44,493 nucleotides of DNA from Bacteroidales bacterium UBA1714 (GTDB taxonomy: Bacteria > Bacteroidota > Bacteroidia > Bacteroidales > Paludibacteraceae), in assembly GCA_002317295.1 (NCBI GenBank), contig DCIY01000017.1:8573-53065 (forward strand), written 5' to 3'. Shown in pieces: positions 1-6,927 of the stretch (its first letter is position 1; each line of letters starts with the position of its first letter). The position numbers and the translations under genes are program-made. The notes beneath the pieces were generated by a model, which saw only the letters and a list, made by a program, of their open reading frames with translations, had not been told where the DNA came from and searched no databases.

Positions 1-5
1 GGTTC

Positions 6-93
6 GCCACAAATGTGGCTATGGTGAATGGTCGGACATAGTCCTAATGGTGAATGGTGAATGGTCGGACATAGTCCTAATGGTTAATGGTTA
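6..93 (+). repeat. Heptamer array with three mini-hairpins
   Basis: The array fills all of the window before the first gene. A hairpin at 6-19 (GCCACAAATGTGGC) is followed by TA and ATGGTGA-type heptamers. Two identical hairpins, GGACATAGTCC at 34-44 and 67-77, are each preceded by C and followed by TA. The last two ATGGTTA units (80-86 and 87-93) run into the start codon of the first gene. It is the same repeat type as at 1328-1440. The left end may continue outside the window. Confidence 0.93.
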
Positions 94-623
94 TGGAAAT
101 GAAGTTGGTTTTGGCATTGGCGGGGCTGGTGGTGTTGATATTTGCAGGTATTGCATGGATTCAGCACAATATGTATCGCCAAGAGGAAAAACGGAAACAA
201 TGGGAGATGAAAAAAGCGTCTCAGCATGAGATTACTCCCATTCGTATGCGCGCTTACGAGCGGTTGAGTCTGCTATTGGAGCGCACACAACCCGAGGCGA
301 TGATTCACGAGATGATAGCCGACAACACGTGGACGGGACAAACCGTCAGCGACATTCAGCGTGAACTGCTTCAACGCCTGCGTATGGAGTTTGACCATAA
401 TATGAGTCAACAGGTATATGTGAGTGAAGAAGTTTGGCAGCGTGTGATATTGTCACGCGATGAGATGGCGGCCTTTATCACCGCGATTGCCAATCAAATG
501 CCAGCAGACAGCAACGCCGCGGACTATATGAAGGCACTCATTCAGGCCTATCACCAAAACGGCGATACGCCTCACGAATTGGCGCTGGATGCTCTGCATC
601 AGGAAGCAAAGACATTGATATAA
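93..623 (+). CDS. Membrane-anchored conserved hypothetical protein (DUF7935-like)
   Basis: This protein of about 176 aa has an N-terminal hydrophobic segment (residues about 3-20) and then a charged, mostly helical cytosolic part. The stretch with PIRMRAYERLSLLLER and the later FDHNMSQQVYVSEEVW resemble a Bacteroidota family of single-span proteins that I recall as DUF7935; the name is from memory and the function is unknown. In-frame ATGs lie at 87, 93 and 99. 87 and 93 lie inside the ATGGTTA repeat, and I chose 93, which leaves a short N-terminus before the membrane segment. The gene ends 6 nt before the DUF6048 gene, so the two are probably co-transcribed. Confidence 0.75.
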   Translation: MEMKLVLALAGLVVLIFAGIAWIQHNMYRQEEKRKQWEMKKASQHEITPIRMRAYERLSLLLERTQPEAMIHEMIADNTWTGQTVSDIQRELLQRLRMEFDHNMSQQVYVSEEVWQRVILSRDEMAAFITAIANQMPADSNAADYMKALIQAYHQNGDTPHELALDALHQEAKTLI

Positions 624-629
624 TCCCGC

Positions 630-1328
630 ATGGTGAAACGATTGGTTATCATAAGTGCCCTGGTATGCATCGCCTTGGTGTCACAAGCCCAGACGGCGGC
701 AGACTCCGTGATGCTCACCAAGTTCAAGCACTATAATGACAGTGCCATATATATGGGAACCAATATTCACCTGGATCTTTTTATGTCCATTCTCGAGGCT
801 GCCCGTTCCAAAGGTGCGTTGCAGACGTACGAGGTGGGGGTTAATGTAAGACTTAAACAACGTTTTTTCCCTTGTGTGGAAGGTGGTTATGCTTTTGGAT
901 CCATTTCACGCAACGGTTGCCAATACCAGGGTCGTGGAGGTTTTGCTCGCATCGGATTGGATATTAACGGACTCAAAAAACATCCCGCTGACCCCAACGC
1001 TTTGTTGATTGGTATTCGGTTTGCAGGCTCCTATCAGGACTACAGCGTGGCTCAGACCTGCCTACTCGATCCTATTTGGGGACCTAAACTGCAACCTCAG
1101 TTACCCGATTTCAGTCGGTTGCATCATTGGGACGCTTGGGGAGAAATCGTAGGAGGATGTCAGGTGCGGGTGGTAAGTAATCTGACCATGGGTTGGTATA
1201 TTCGACTCAAGGTACTGGCCACGAGGCAGATACAGGAAGGTAGCATATTACCCTTTTATATTCCCGGATATGGTTACCGACGAGATACCAACTGGGGAAT
1301 AACGTACAATATCGGGTGGACATTGTAA
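630..1328 (+). CDS. DUF6048-like outer-membrane beta-barrel protein
   Basis: The 232-aa protein has a cleavable signal peptide (residues 1-20, ending SQAQ). The rest is rich in alternating aromatic/polar stretches and ends in an aromatic-containing strand (NIGWTL), as expected of a small outer-membrane barrel. It resembles the Bacteroidota DUF6048 family, a recalled assignment with no known role. It starts 6 nt after the upstream membrane protein. Its stop codon TAA overlaps by one base the first ATGGTTA unit of the array in front of tkt, so no unique intergenic sequence remains on that side. Confidence 0.72.
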   Translation: MVKRLVIISALVCIALVSQAQTAADSVMLTKFKHYNDSAIYMGTNIHLDLFMSILEAARSKGALQTYEVGVNVRLKQRFFPCVEGGYAFGSISRNGCQYQGRGGFARIGLDINGLKKHPADPNALLIGIRFAGSYQDYSVAQTCLLDPIWGPKLQPQLPDFSRLHHWDAWGEIVGGCQVRVVSNLTMGWYIRLKVLATRQIQEGSILPFYIPGYGYRRDTNWGITYNIGWTL

Positions 1329-1440
1329 TGGTTAATGGTTAATGGTTAATGGTTAATGGTTATTGGTTATTGGTTAATGGTTAATGGTTAATGGTCGGAC
1401 ATAGTCCTAATGGTGAATGGTTATTGGTTAATGGTTAATG
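1328..1440 (+). repeat. ATGGTTA heptamer array with hairpin between DUF6048 gene and tkt
   Basis: Thirteen heptamers can be read: nine contiguous units from 1328 to 1390 (ATGGTTA with two TTGGTTA variants), then ATGGT joined to the hairpin module CGGACATAGTCCTA (stem 1397-1407), then ATGGTGA, ATGGTTA, TTGGTTA and ATGGTTA to 1437, and a partial ATG. The array occupies almost the whole gap between the two genes. Each unit contains ATG, and perfect units give the 4-codon reading ATG GTT AAT GGT TAA. Because 7 is not a multiple of 3, start codons appear in all frames. Confidence 0.96.
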
Positions 1441-1448
1441 ATGAATTT

Positions 1449-3455
1449 ATGGATATAGCAATTCAAGCAGCGAATAATATTCGCGTATTGGCAGCAGCCA
1501 TGGTAGAAAAAGCCAAAAGTGGTCACCCGGGAGGGGCTATGGGCGGCGCAGATTTTATTCAGATACTCTATTCGGAGTTTCTGGAGTATGATCCTCAAAA
1601 TCCCGGTTGGGAAGCACGAGATCGATTTTTTCTGGATCCCGGTCACATGTCTCCCATGCTCTATGCTCAACTCTGTCTGGCCGGTTATTTCTGTTTGGAC
1701 GAACTGCAGACGTTTCGCCAATGGCAAAGTGTATTGCCCGGACATCCGGAACGGGATATTGAACGCGGTATAGAAAATACCTCCGGTCCTTTGGGACAGG
1801 GGCATACCTATGCTGTCGGGGCCGCCATTGCTGCCAAATGGTTTCATGCACGCTTTGGTGAGATCCACAACCCCACTATCTATGCGTTCATTTCTGACGG
1901 AGGTATTCAAGAGGAGATTTCCCAAGGAGCAGGGCGTATAGCAGGTCATTTGGGGTTGAATAACCTGATTATGTTTTACGATTCCAATGGGGTGCAACTG
2001 TCTACCAATTGCGATGTGGTCACCAGCGAGGATGTCAAACGCAAATATGAGGCATGGGACTGGTTTGTTCAGGAAATTGATGGGCACGATCCCGAAGCCA
2101 TTCGTTTGGCCCTGAAACAAGCCAAAGCGGAAAAAGAGCGTCCCAGCCTGATTATTGGTCATACCCACATGGGCAAGGGTTGCGTGAAAAGTGATGGCAG
2201 TAAGGCAGAAGACCTATGTTCGACCCATGGTCAACCGCTCAGCAAAGCGGGTGTGGATATAGCGGGTACCATTGCCAACTTGGGAGGTGATCCTCAAGAT
2301 CCGTTCCGCATCTTCCCCGAAGTCAAAGCGATGTATGATGCGCGTCGTGCCCAACTGATTGGCTTGGCCAATGAACGGTATGCCGCTTATTACGAATGGG
2401 CTCAACAACATCCGGTGCTGTCCAAGGAATATGAAGCGTACATGGGCGAAGTGCCTTGTATTGATTGGAGTCTGATTCAACAAAAAGAAGGTATCTCCAC
2501 CCGAGCTGCCAGTGCTACGGTATTGGGGCATCTGTCTCAAAACGTGGGCAATATGATTGTGGCCAGTGCTGATTTGAGCAACAGTGACAAAACCGATGGA
2601 TTTCTTAAGTATACACAACCCATTGTTCGTGGAGACTTCAGCGGTCAGTTCCTGCACGCGGGCGTGAGCGAGCTGACGATGGCTTGTGTGTGCATGGGTA
2701 TGGCCTTACATGGTGGAATTATTCCGGCATGTGGAACATTCTTTGTTTTTTCGGATTATATGAAGCCTGCTATCCGTATGGCTGCTCTCATGGAAATACA
2801 GGTTATCTTTGTTTACAGCCACGATGCTTTCCGCGTAGGCGAAGACGGTCCCACTCATGAACCGGTGGAGCAGGAGATGCAGATGCGACTCATGGAGCGA
2901 CTTAAAAACCACTCGGGAAACAACAGTATGTTGGTGATGCGTCCTGCCAACAGCGAAGAAACGACTCTGGCGTGGCGTATGGCCATTGAAAATACGCGAA
3001 CACCTTCGGCGCTGATTTTGAGCCGTCAGGATATACCGGCATTTAACAATCCTCAGGTCCATCAAGCTCGCCAAGGAGCCTATATTGTCAGTAAGGACGA
3101 AAACCCGCAGGTGGTATTATTGGCCAGTGGCAGCGAAGTAAGTACGCTGATGGCCGGTGCTGAATTGTTGCGCGCAGAAGGAGTACGATTGCAGGTGGTG
3201 AGTGTGCCCAGCGAAGGTCTGTTCCGTGGGCAGAGTGAAGAATATCAAAACGAGGTTTTGCCCAAGGACGTTAAACGGTTTGGTCTCACCGCCGGTCTGT
3301 CTGTGACCCTAGAGAGTCTCGTGGGCGAAAACGGCAGTATATGGGGTCTGAATCATTTTGGATACTCCGCTCCATACAAAGTATTGGATGAGAAACTAGG
3401 ATTTACAGCAGAAAATGTGAAAGAGCAAGTGAAAGCATGTTTAGGTAGTAGGTAG
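1449..3455 (+). CDS. tkt: Transketolase
   Basis: This is a cytosolic thiamine-diphosphate enzyme of the non-oxidative pentose phosphate pathway, 668 aa, full family length. Visible signatures are the SGHPGGAMGGAD segment with the N-terminal catalytic His (about residue 26), GPLGQGH, the TPP/Mg motif region SDGGIQEE with downstream SNG, and the GEDGPTHEPVEQE segment of the pyrimidine domain. I place the start at 1449 (MDIAIQAANNIRVL), which matches the usual beginning. The reading frame stays open to 1410 only because the heptamer array codes for MVNGYWLMVNDEF. The last residues (GSR) and the TAG stop come from the AGGTAGT repeat that follows. This is the oxidant-independent route to ribose and erythrose phosphates next to the leuS locus, with no functional link to its neighbours. 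Confidence 0.97.
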   Translation: MDIAIQAANNIRVLAAAMVEKAKSGHPGGAMGGADFIQILYSEFLEYDPQNPGWEARDRFFLDPGHMSPMLYAQLCLAGYFCLDELQTFRQWQSVLPGHPERDIERGIENTSGPLGQGHTYAVGAAIAAKWFHARFGEIHNPTIYAFISDGGIQEEISQGAGRIAGHLGLNNLIMFYDSNGVQLSTNCDVVTSEDVKRKYEAWDWFVQEIDGHDPEAIRLALKQAKAEKERPSLIIGHTHMGKGCVKSDGSKAEDLCSTHGQPLSKAGVDIAGTIANLGGDPQDPFRIFPEVKAMYDARRAQLIGLANERYAAYYEWAQQHPVLSKEYEAYMGEVPCIDWSLIQQKEGISTRAASATVLGHLSQNVGNMIVASADLSNSDKTDGFLKYTQPIVRGDFSGQFLHAGVSELTMACVCMGMALHGGIIPACGTFFVFSDYMKPAIRMAALMEIQVIFVYSHDAFRVGEDGPTHEPVEQEMQMRLMERLKNHSGNNSMLVMRPANSEETTLAWRMAIENTRTPSALILSRQDIPAFNNPQVHQARQGAYIVSKDENPQVVLLASGSEVSTLMAGAELLRAEGVRLQVVSVPSEGLFRGQSEEYQNEVLPKDVKRFGLTAGLSVTLESLVGENGSIWGLNHFGYSAPYKVLDEKLGFTAENVKEQVKACLGSR

Positions 3456-3478
3456 AAGGTAGTAGGTAGAAGGTAGAA
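3444..3478 (+). repeat. Five AGGTAGW heptamers at the tkt 3' end
   Basis: Five perfect 7-nt units (AGGTAGT, AGGTAGA, AGGTAGT, AGGTAGA, AGGTAGA) run from 3444 to 3478. The first codes the last residues of transketolase and the second supplies its TAG stop. The array ends 5 nt before the ATG of the broken GxxExxY gene. A related four-unit run occurs inside leuS at 4708-4735. Confidence 0.96.
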
Positions 3479-3483
3479 TAATC

Positions 3484-3729
3484 ATGACTGATCAAGAAGT
3501 ATATAATCGCAGATTACAAGTGTTCTCAGATATTGTTGGTTGTGCTTTTCGCTCATACAATTATTTTCATTGGGGCGTAGACGAGTTGGTTTATGAGGCA
3601 GGATTGAAAGCAGAGTTAGAGGAGATGGGTTATCAAGTGCACCGACAAGAAGAATTTCCTATCTATTATAAAGGTAAACCAACTGGGGTTAATCGGAGAA
3701 TAGATGTTGGGAGACAGTGCTACCGATAA
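3484..3729 (+). pseudogene. Truncated GxxExxY protein (PD-(D/E)XK-like)
   Basis: An 81-aa reading frame begins like GxxExxY proteins. It has the defining motif as GVDELVYEAGL (residues about 31-41), then LEEMGYQVHRQEEFPIYYKGK and an IDV strand. Family members are about 125-130 aa from memory and continue after this point with a nuclease-like strand carrying E-x-K. Here homology stops at about nt 3705, the frame ends in VGRQCYR, and I find no remainder of the domain in the other frames before leuS. The catalytic half is missing, so I call it a decayed gene. It sits alone between tkt and leuS, flanked by heptamers on the left and 12-mers on the right, as expected for an accessory insertion. Confidence 0.7.
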
Positions 3730-3799
3730 GTGTGTGAGAATATAGAAAATCTTATTGAAAATCATAGCTGAAAATATTGGGAGCATCATTTAGGTTATT

Positions 3800-3813
3800 C
3801 CCGACAAGTCGGG
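3800..3813. repeat. Short palindrome CCCGAC-AA-GTCGGG
   Basis: Six-bp arms with a 2-nt loop lie in the leader before leuS. There is no U-run, so it is not a typical terminator. It lacks the C...TA context of the composite repeats. Confidence 0.6.
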
Positions 3814-3825
3814 AGAAATCGGGTA

Positions 3826-3860
3826 AAAATCCAAATGAAAATCTAAATGAAAATCCCAAA
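3826..3860 (+). repeat. Three AAAATCYAAATG-type 12-mers before leuS
   Basis: Tandem units AAAATCCAAATG (3826-3837), AAAATCTAAATG (3838-3849) and a degenerate AAAATCCCAAA (3850-3860). With the rest of 3730-3887 this is A-rich sequence holding no gene. It keeps a frame open ahead of leuS (NPNENLNENPK), which is not part of the enzyme. Confidence 0.85.
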
Positions 3861-3887
3861 GCAAAAGAAACAATCATAAAACAACAT

Positions 3888-6749
3888 ATGGAATATAATT
3901 TTCAAGAAATCGAGCAACAATGGCAACGGGAATGGGAAAAAGCCAATGCCTATCAAGTGAATAATCACAGTGAGAAACAGCCTTTTTATGTGTTGGACAT
4001 GTTTCCCTATCCTTCGGGAGCAGGATTGCATGTGGGACACCCGTTGGGATACATAGCCTCCGATATCTATAGTCGGTACAAACGGTTGCAAGGGTTTAAT
4101 GTGCTGCACCCAATGGGGTTTGATGCCTATGGTTTGCCTGCCGAACAATATGCCATTCAAACCGGTCAACATCCGGAAAAAACCACCAATGAGAACATTG
4201 CCCGTTATGTGTCGCAGTTGAAAAAAATCGGTTTCTGTTACGATTGGGATCGTCAGGTTAAGACGTGTGACAAACAATTTTATCATTGGACGCAATGGGC
4301 TTTTGTTCAGATGTTCCATTCCTACTATGACGAACAGTTGCAAAAGGCACAACCTATCAGCAAGCTGGTGGAGAAATGGGAAGCCAATGATTCGACATGG
4401 AAACAACTGAGTGAAAAAGAGCAGCAGGAGCGCCTGATGAACTACCGTATTGCTTATTTGGCAGACACCAAAGTGAACTGGTGTCCCAAATTGGGAACGG
4501 TGCTGGCCAATGACGAAGTGTCGGAAGGACTGAGTGTTCGTGGCGGTTATCCGGTGGAGCAACGCGTGATGCGTCAGTGGTGCTTGCGCGTGAGTGCGTA
4601 TGCGGGTCGACTGCTCGAAGGACTGGATCGCATCGATTGGACCGAATCGCTCAAAGAGACTCAGAAGAACTGGATAGGGCGTAGCGAAGGAGCCGAGATG
4701 CTGTTTAAGGTGAAAGGTAGTAGGTATAAGGTAGAAAAGCCCGCAGAAGAGTTGATTGGGAATAATACGCCCGAAGAAGCGTATTTACGCATCTTTACTA
4801 CCCGTGCCGATACCGTATTTGGCGTCACATTTATGGTGCTGGCTCCCGAATCGGAGTATGTGAGCCAGGTGGTAACGGATGCACAAAAAGATGATGTGGA
4901 CGCCTATTTGGACTATTGCAAACACCGTACGGAACGCGAACGCATTGCAGACCGCAAGGTGACCGGTGTATTTACAGGTGCTTATGCCATCAATCCTCTC
5001 ACCCAAGCGGAGATACCTATTTATATATCCGACTATGTTTTGTCGGGATATGGTACAGGTGCCATTATGGCCGTTCCTGCCCATGACAGTCGAGACTATG
5101 CGTTTGCCAAGCATTTTAATCTGCCTATCATTCCGCTGATAGAGGGAGCCGATGTAAGCGAAAGCAGTTTTGATGCCAAAGAGGGTGTGATGATGAACTC
5201 CGGTTTTTTGAACGGATTGGAAGTCAAAGAGGCTATTGCCAAGATGAAAGAATACATCACCAACACGGGTATTGGTCGCGTGAAGGTGAACTATCGTCTG
5301 CGGGATGCTATTTTCTCCCGTCAACGTTATTGGGGTGAACCTTTCCCGATTTATTATAAGAATGGCATGCCTTATACATTGCCGGAAGAATGTCTGCCTC
5401 TGGAATTACCGGAAGTAGATAAGTTCCTGCCTACCGAAACCGGTGAACCTCCATTGGGTCATGCCAAGATGTGGGCGTGGAATGAGAAAGAACATTGCAT
5501 TGCCCATGTAGCGGATATCGATCAACAAACCATCTTCCCGTTGGAGTTATGCACCATGCCGGGTTTTGCCGGAAGCAGTGCGTATTATCTGCGTTATATG
5601 GATAACCATAATGAGCACGCATTGGTAGATAAGGATGTGAACGCTTATTGGCGTCAGGTCAACCTGTATATTGGCGGCACTGAGCACGCCACCGGACATT
5701 TGATTTATTCCCGATTCTGGAACAAGTTCCTGTACGACTTGGGTTATATCTGCGAAGATGAACCATTTCAGAAACTGATTAACCAGGGCATGATTCAAGG
5801 TCGCTCCAATTTTGTATACCGCTACATCGGTGAAGGAGCCACCGGTAACCTGTATGTGAGCTTTAACCTGATCAATAATCCCGAATACAAGGACAAGGTA
5901 CAGCCCATTCATGTGAATGTGAATATTGTCAAGAATGATATTTTGGACATTGAAGCTTTCCGTCACTGGATGCCAGAATACAAGAATGCTCAGTTTATTT
6001 ACTGCGACGGAACTACCGATGAGGATAATCCGTATTTGGGTGCTCCGGCACAGAAACAGTATATCTGCGGTTGGGCCATTGAAAAAATGAGCAAATCGAT
6101 GTTCAATGTGGTAAACCCTGATGATGTTGTAGAGAAATATGGTGCAGACACTTTGCGCTTGTACGAGATGTTCCTGGGTCCGTTGGAAATGTCTAAGCCA
6201 TGGGATACCAATGGTATAGACGGTGTGCATCGTTTCCTCAAAAAGTTGTGGAGCATGTACGAAACGCTGAGTGACGAAGTTCCCACGGGAGAGGAACTCA
6301 AATCGCTGCATAAGTTGATTAAGAAAATCACCTGGGACATTGAGAACTTCTCGTTCAACACTTCCATTCCAGCGTTTATGATTGCGCAAAACGAATTGGC
6401 AGCTCTGCATTGTAACAAACGAGCCATATTGGAACAAGTGGCTATTTTGCTGACTCCTTATGCGCCCCATATTGCCGAAGCGATGTGGCACCAGTGTGGT
6501 CATACGGATTTCGTACTTGATGCTCAATGGCCGGTATGTGAGGAGAAATATCTGGTAGAGGATACGATCAAGTATCCGGTTCAGTTCAACGGCAAAGTGC
6601 GTTATATTCTGGAAATGAGTAAATCGGCTAATAAAGAGGAAGTGGAAAAAGCCGTGATGGAACATGCCGATACAGCTAAGTACCTCAATGGTGCCGCCAT
6701 CAAGCGACTGATAGTCGTTCCCGGAAAGATAGTGAATATCGTTATGTGA
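3888..6749 (+). CDS. leuS: Leucyl-tRNA synthetase
   Basis: This cytosolic class I synthetase charges tRNA-Leu. The 953-aa product has the HIGH-type motif as HVGH (residues 48-51), MGFDAYGLPAEQYA, the CP1 editing domain with FTTRADTVFGVTFM and GTGAIMAVPAHD, and KMSKS at 733-737. I chose ATG 3888 because MEYNFQEIEQQWQREW is the normal N-terminus; the upstream extension is repeat-derived. At residues 274-284, just before the editing domain, KVKGSRYKVEK is encoded by four AGGTAGT-like heptamers. That segment plus about 15 following residues has no counterpart in the Bacteroidota enzymes I remember. A stop in the first two thirds would kill the cell, so the insert must be tolerated. The gene converges on tRNA-Lys. 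Confidence 0.97.
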   Translation: MEYNFQEIEQQWQREWEKANAYQVNNHSEKQPFYVLDMFPYPSGAGLHVGHPLGYIASDIYSRYKRLQGFNVLHPMGFDAYGLPAEQYAIQTGQHPEKTTNENIARYVSQLKKIGFCYDWDRQVKTCDKQFYHWTQWAFVQMFHSYYDEQLQKAQPISKLVEKWEANDSTWKQLSEKEQQERLMNYRIAYLADTKVNWCPKLGTVLANDEVSEGLSVRGGYPVEQRVMRQWCLRVSAYAGRLLEGLDRIDWTESLKETQKNWIGRSEGAEMLFKVKGSRYKVEKPAEELIGNNTPEEAYLRIFTTRADTVFGVTFMVLAPESEYVSQVVTDAQKDDVDAYLDYCKHRTERERIADRKVTGVFTGAYAINPLTQAEIPIYISDYVLSGYGTGAIMAVPAHDSRDYAFAKHFNLPIIPLIEGADVSESSFDAKEGVMMNSGFLNGLEVKEAIAKMKEYITNTGIGRVKVNYRLRDAIFSRQRYWGEPFPIYYKNGMPYTLPEECLPLELPEVDKFLPTETGEPPLGHAKMWAWNEKEHCIAHVADIDQQTIFPLELCTMPGFAGSSAYYLRYMDNHNEHALVDKDVNAYWRQVNLYIGGTEHATGHLIYSRFWNKFLYDLGYICEDEPFQKLINQGMIQGRSNFVYRYIGEGATGNLYVSFNLINNPEYKDKVQPIHVNVNIVKNDILDIEAFRHWMPEYKNAQFIYCDGTTDEDNPYLGAPAQKQYICGWAIEKMSKSMFNVVNPDDVVEKYGADTLRLYEMFLGPLEMSKPWDTNGIDGVHRFLKKLWSMYETLSDEVPTGEELKSLHKLIKKITWDIENFSFNTSIPAFMIAQNELAALHCNKRAILEQVAILLTPYAPHIAEAMWHQCGHTDFVLDAQWPVCEEKYLVEDTIKYPVQFNGKVRYILEMSKSANKEEVEKAVMEHADTAKYLNGAAIKRLIVVPGKIVNIVM
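4708..4735 (+). repeat. In-frame heptamer run inside leuS
   Basis: Four 7-nt units (AGGTGAA, AGGTAGT, AGGTATA, AGGTAGA) encode part of residues 274-284 of LeuRS. Over 22 nt this matches the array after tkt at 20 positions. The third unit has TAT where the tkt array has TAG, which avoids a stop in this frame. Confidence 0.88.
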
Positions 6750-6760
6750 TGGAAATAAAA

Positions 6761-6780
6761 AAGAGACCCGAAGGTCTCTT
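6761..6780 (-). terminator. Intrinsic terminator of tRNA-Lys
   Basis: Read on the minus strand: an 8-bp stem AAGAGACC/GGTCTCTT closed by a TTCG tetraloop and followed by a run of T. It lies directly downstream of tRNA-Lys. On the plus strand the same hairpin follows the leuS stop but has no T-run. Confidence 0.9.
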
Positions 6781-6783
6781 GAG

Positions 6784-6856
6784 TGATCCAGCTGGGGCTC
6801 GAACCCAGGACCCCATCCTTAAAAGGGATGTGCTCTACCTGCTGAGCTACTGAATC
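6784..6856 (-). tRNA. tRNA-Lys(TTT)
   Basis: A cloverleaf of 73 nt. The acceptor pairs GATTCAG with CTGGATC and the discriminator is A. The D-arm begins GCTC, the anticodon loop is CTTTTAA with anticodon TTT, and the T-loop is TTCGAGC. CCA is not encoded. It is transcribed toward leuS from the promoter at 6881-6912 and ends at the UUCG-loop terminator. Confidence 0.96.
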
Positions 6857-6880
6857 AACACCTTTTTCCAAAAGCGGCTG

Positions 6881-6912
6881 CAAAGATACTGCTAATTTTT
6901 GAATTGTGCAAA
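6881..6912 (-). promoter_or_regulatory. Bacteroidota-type promoter of tRNA-Lys
   Basis: On the minus strand TTTG (6912-6909), a 20-nt spacer and TATCTTTG (6888-6881) match the -33/-7 consensus of the Bacteroidota housekeeping sigma factor. The region after -7 reads CAGCCGCTTTTGG, similar to the tRNA-Gln leader. It lies within 50 nt of the ispG start on the other strand. Confidence 0.9.
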
Positions 6913-6927
6913 TTTTTTGGCAAAAAA

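Noticed and set aside
1328..1440. CRISPR-like array
   Set aside because: Units are 7 nt without unique spacers, and there are no cas genes.
3800..3813. CCCGAC-AA-GTCGGG as a member of the composite repeat family
   Set aside because: It lacks the C...TA flanks and heptamers, so it is listed separately.
3777..3887. N-terminal extension of LeuRS
   Set aside because: Encoded by hairpin and 12-mer repeats; the conserved protein starts at 3888.
5547..6665. 372-codon open frame on the minus strand inside leuS
   Set aside because: Antisense of conserved LeuRS sequence, no family resemblance.
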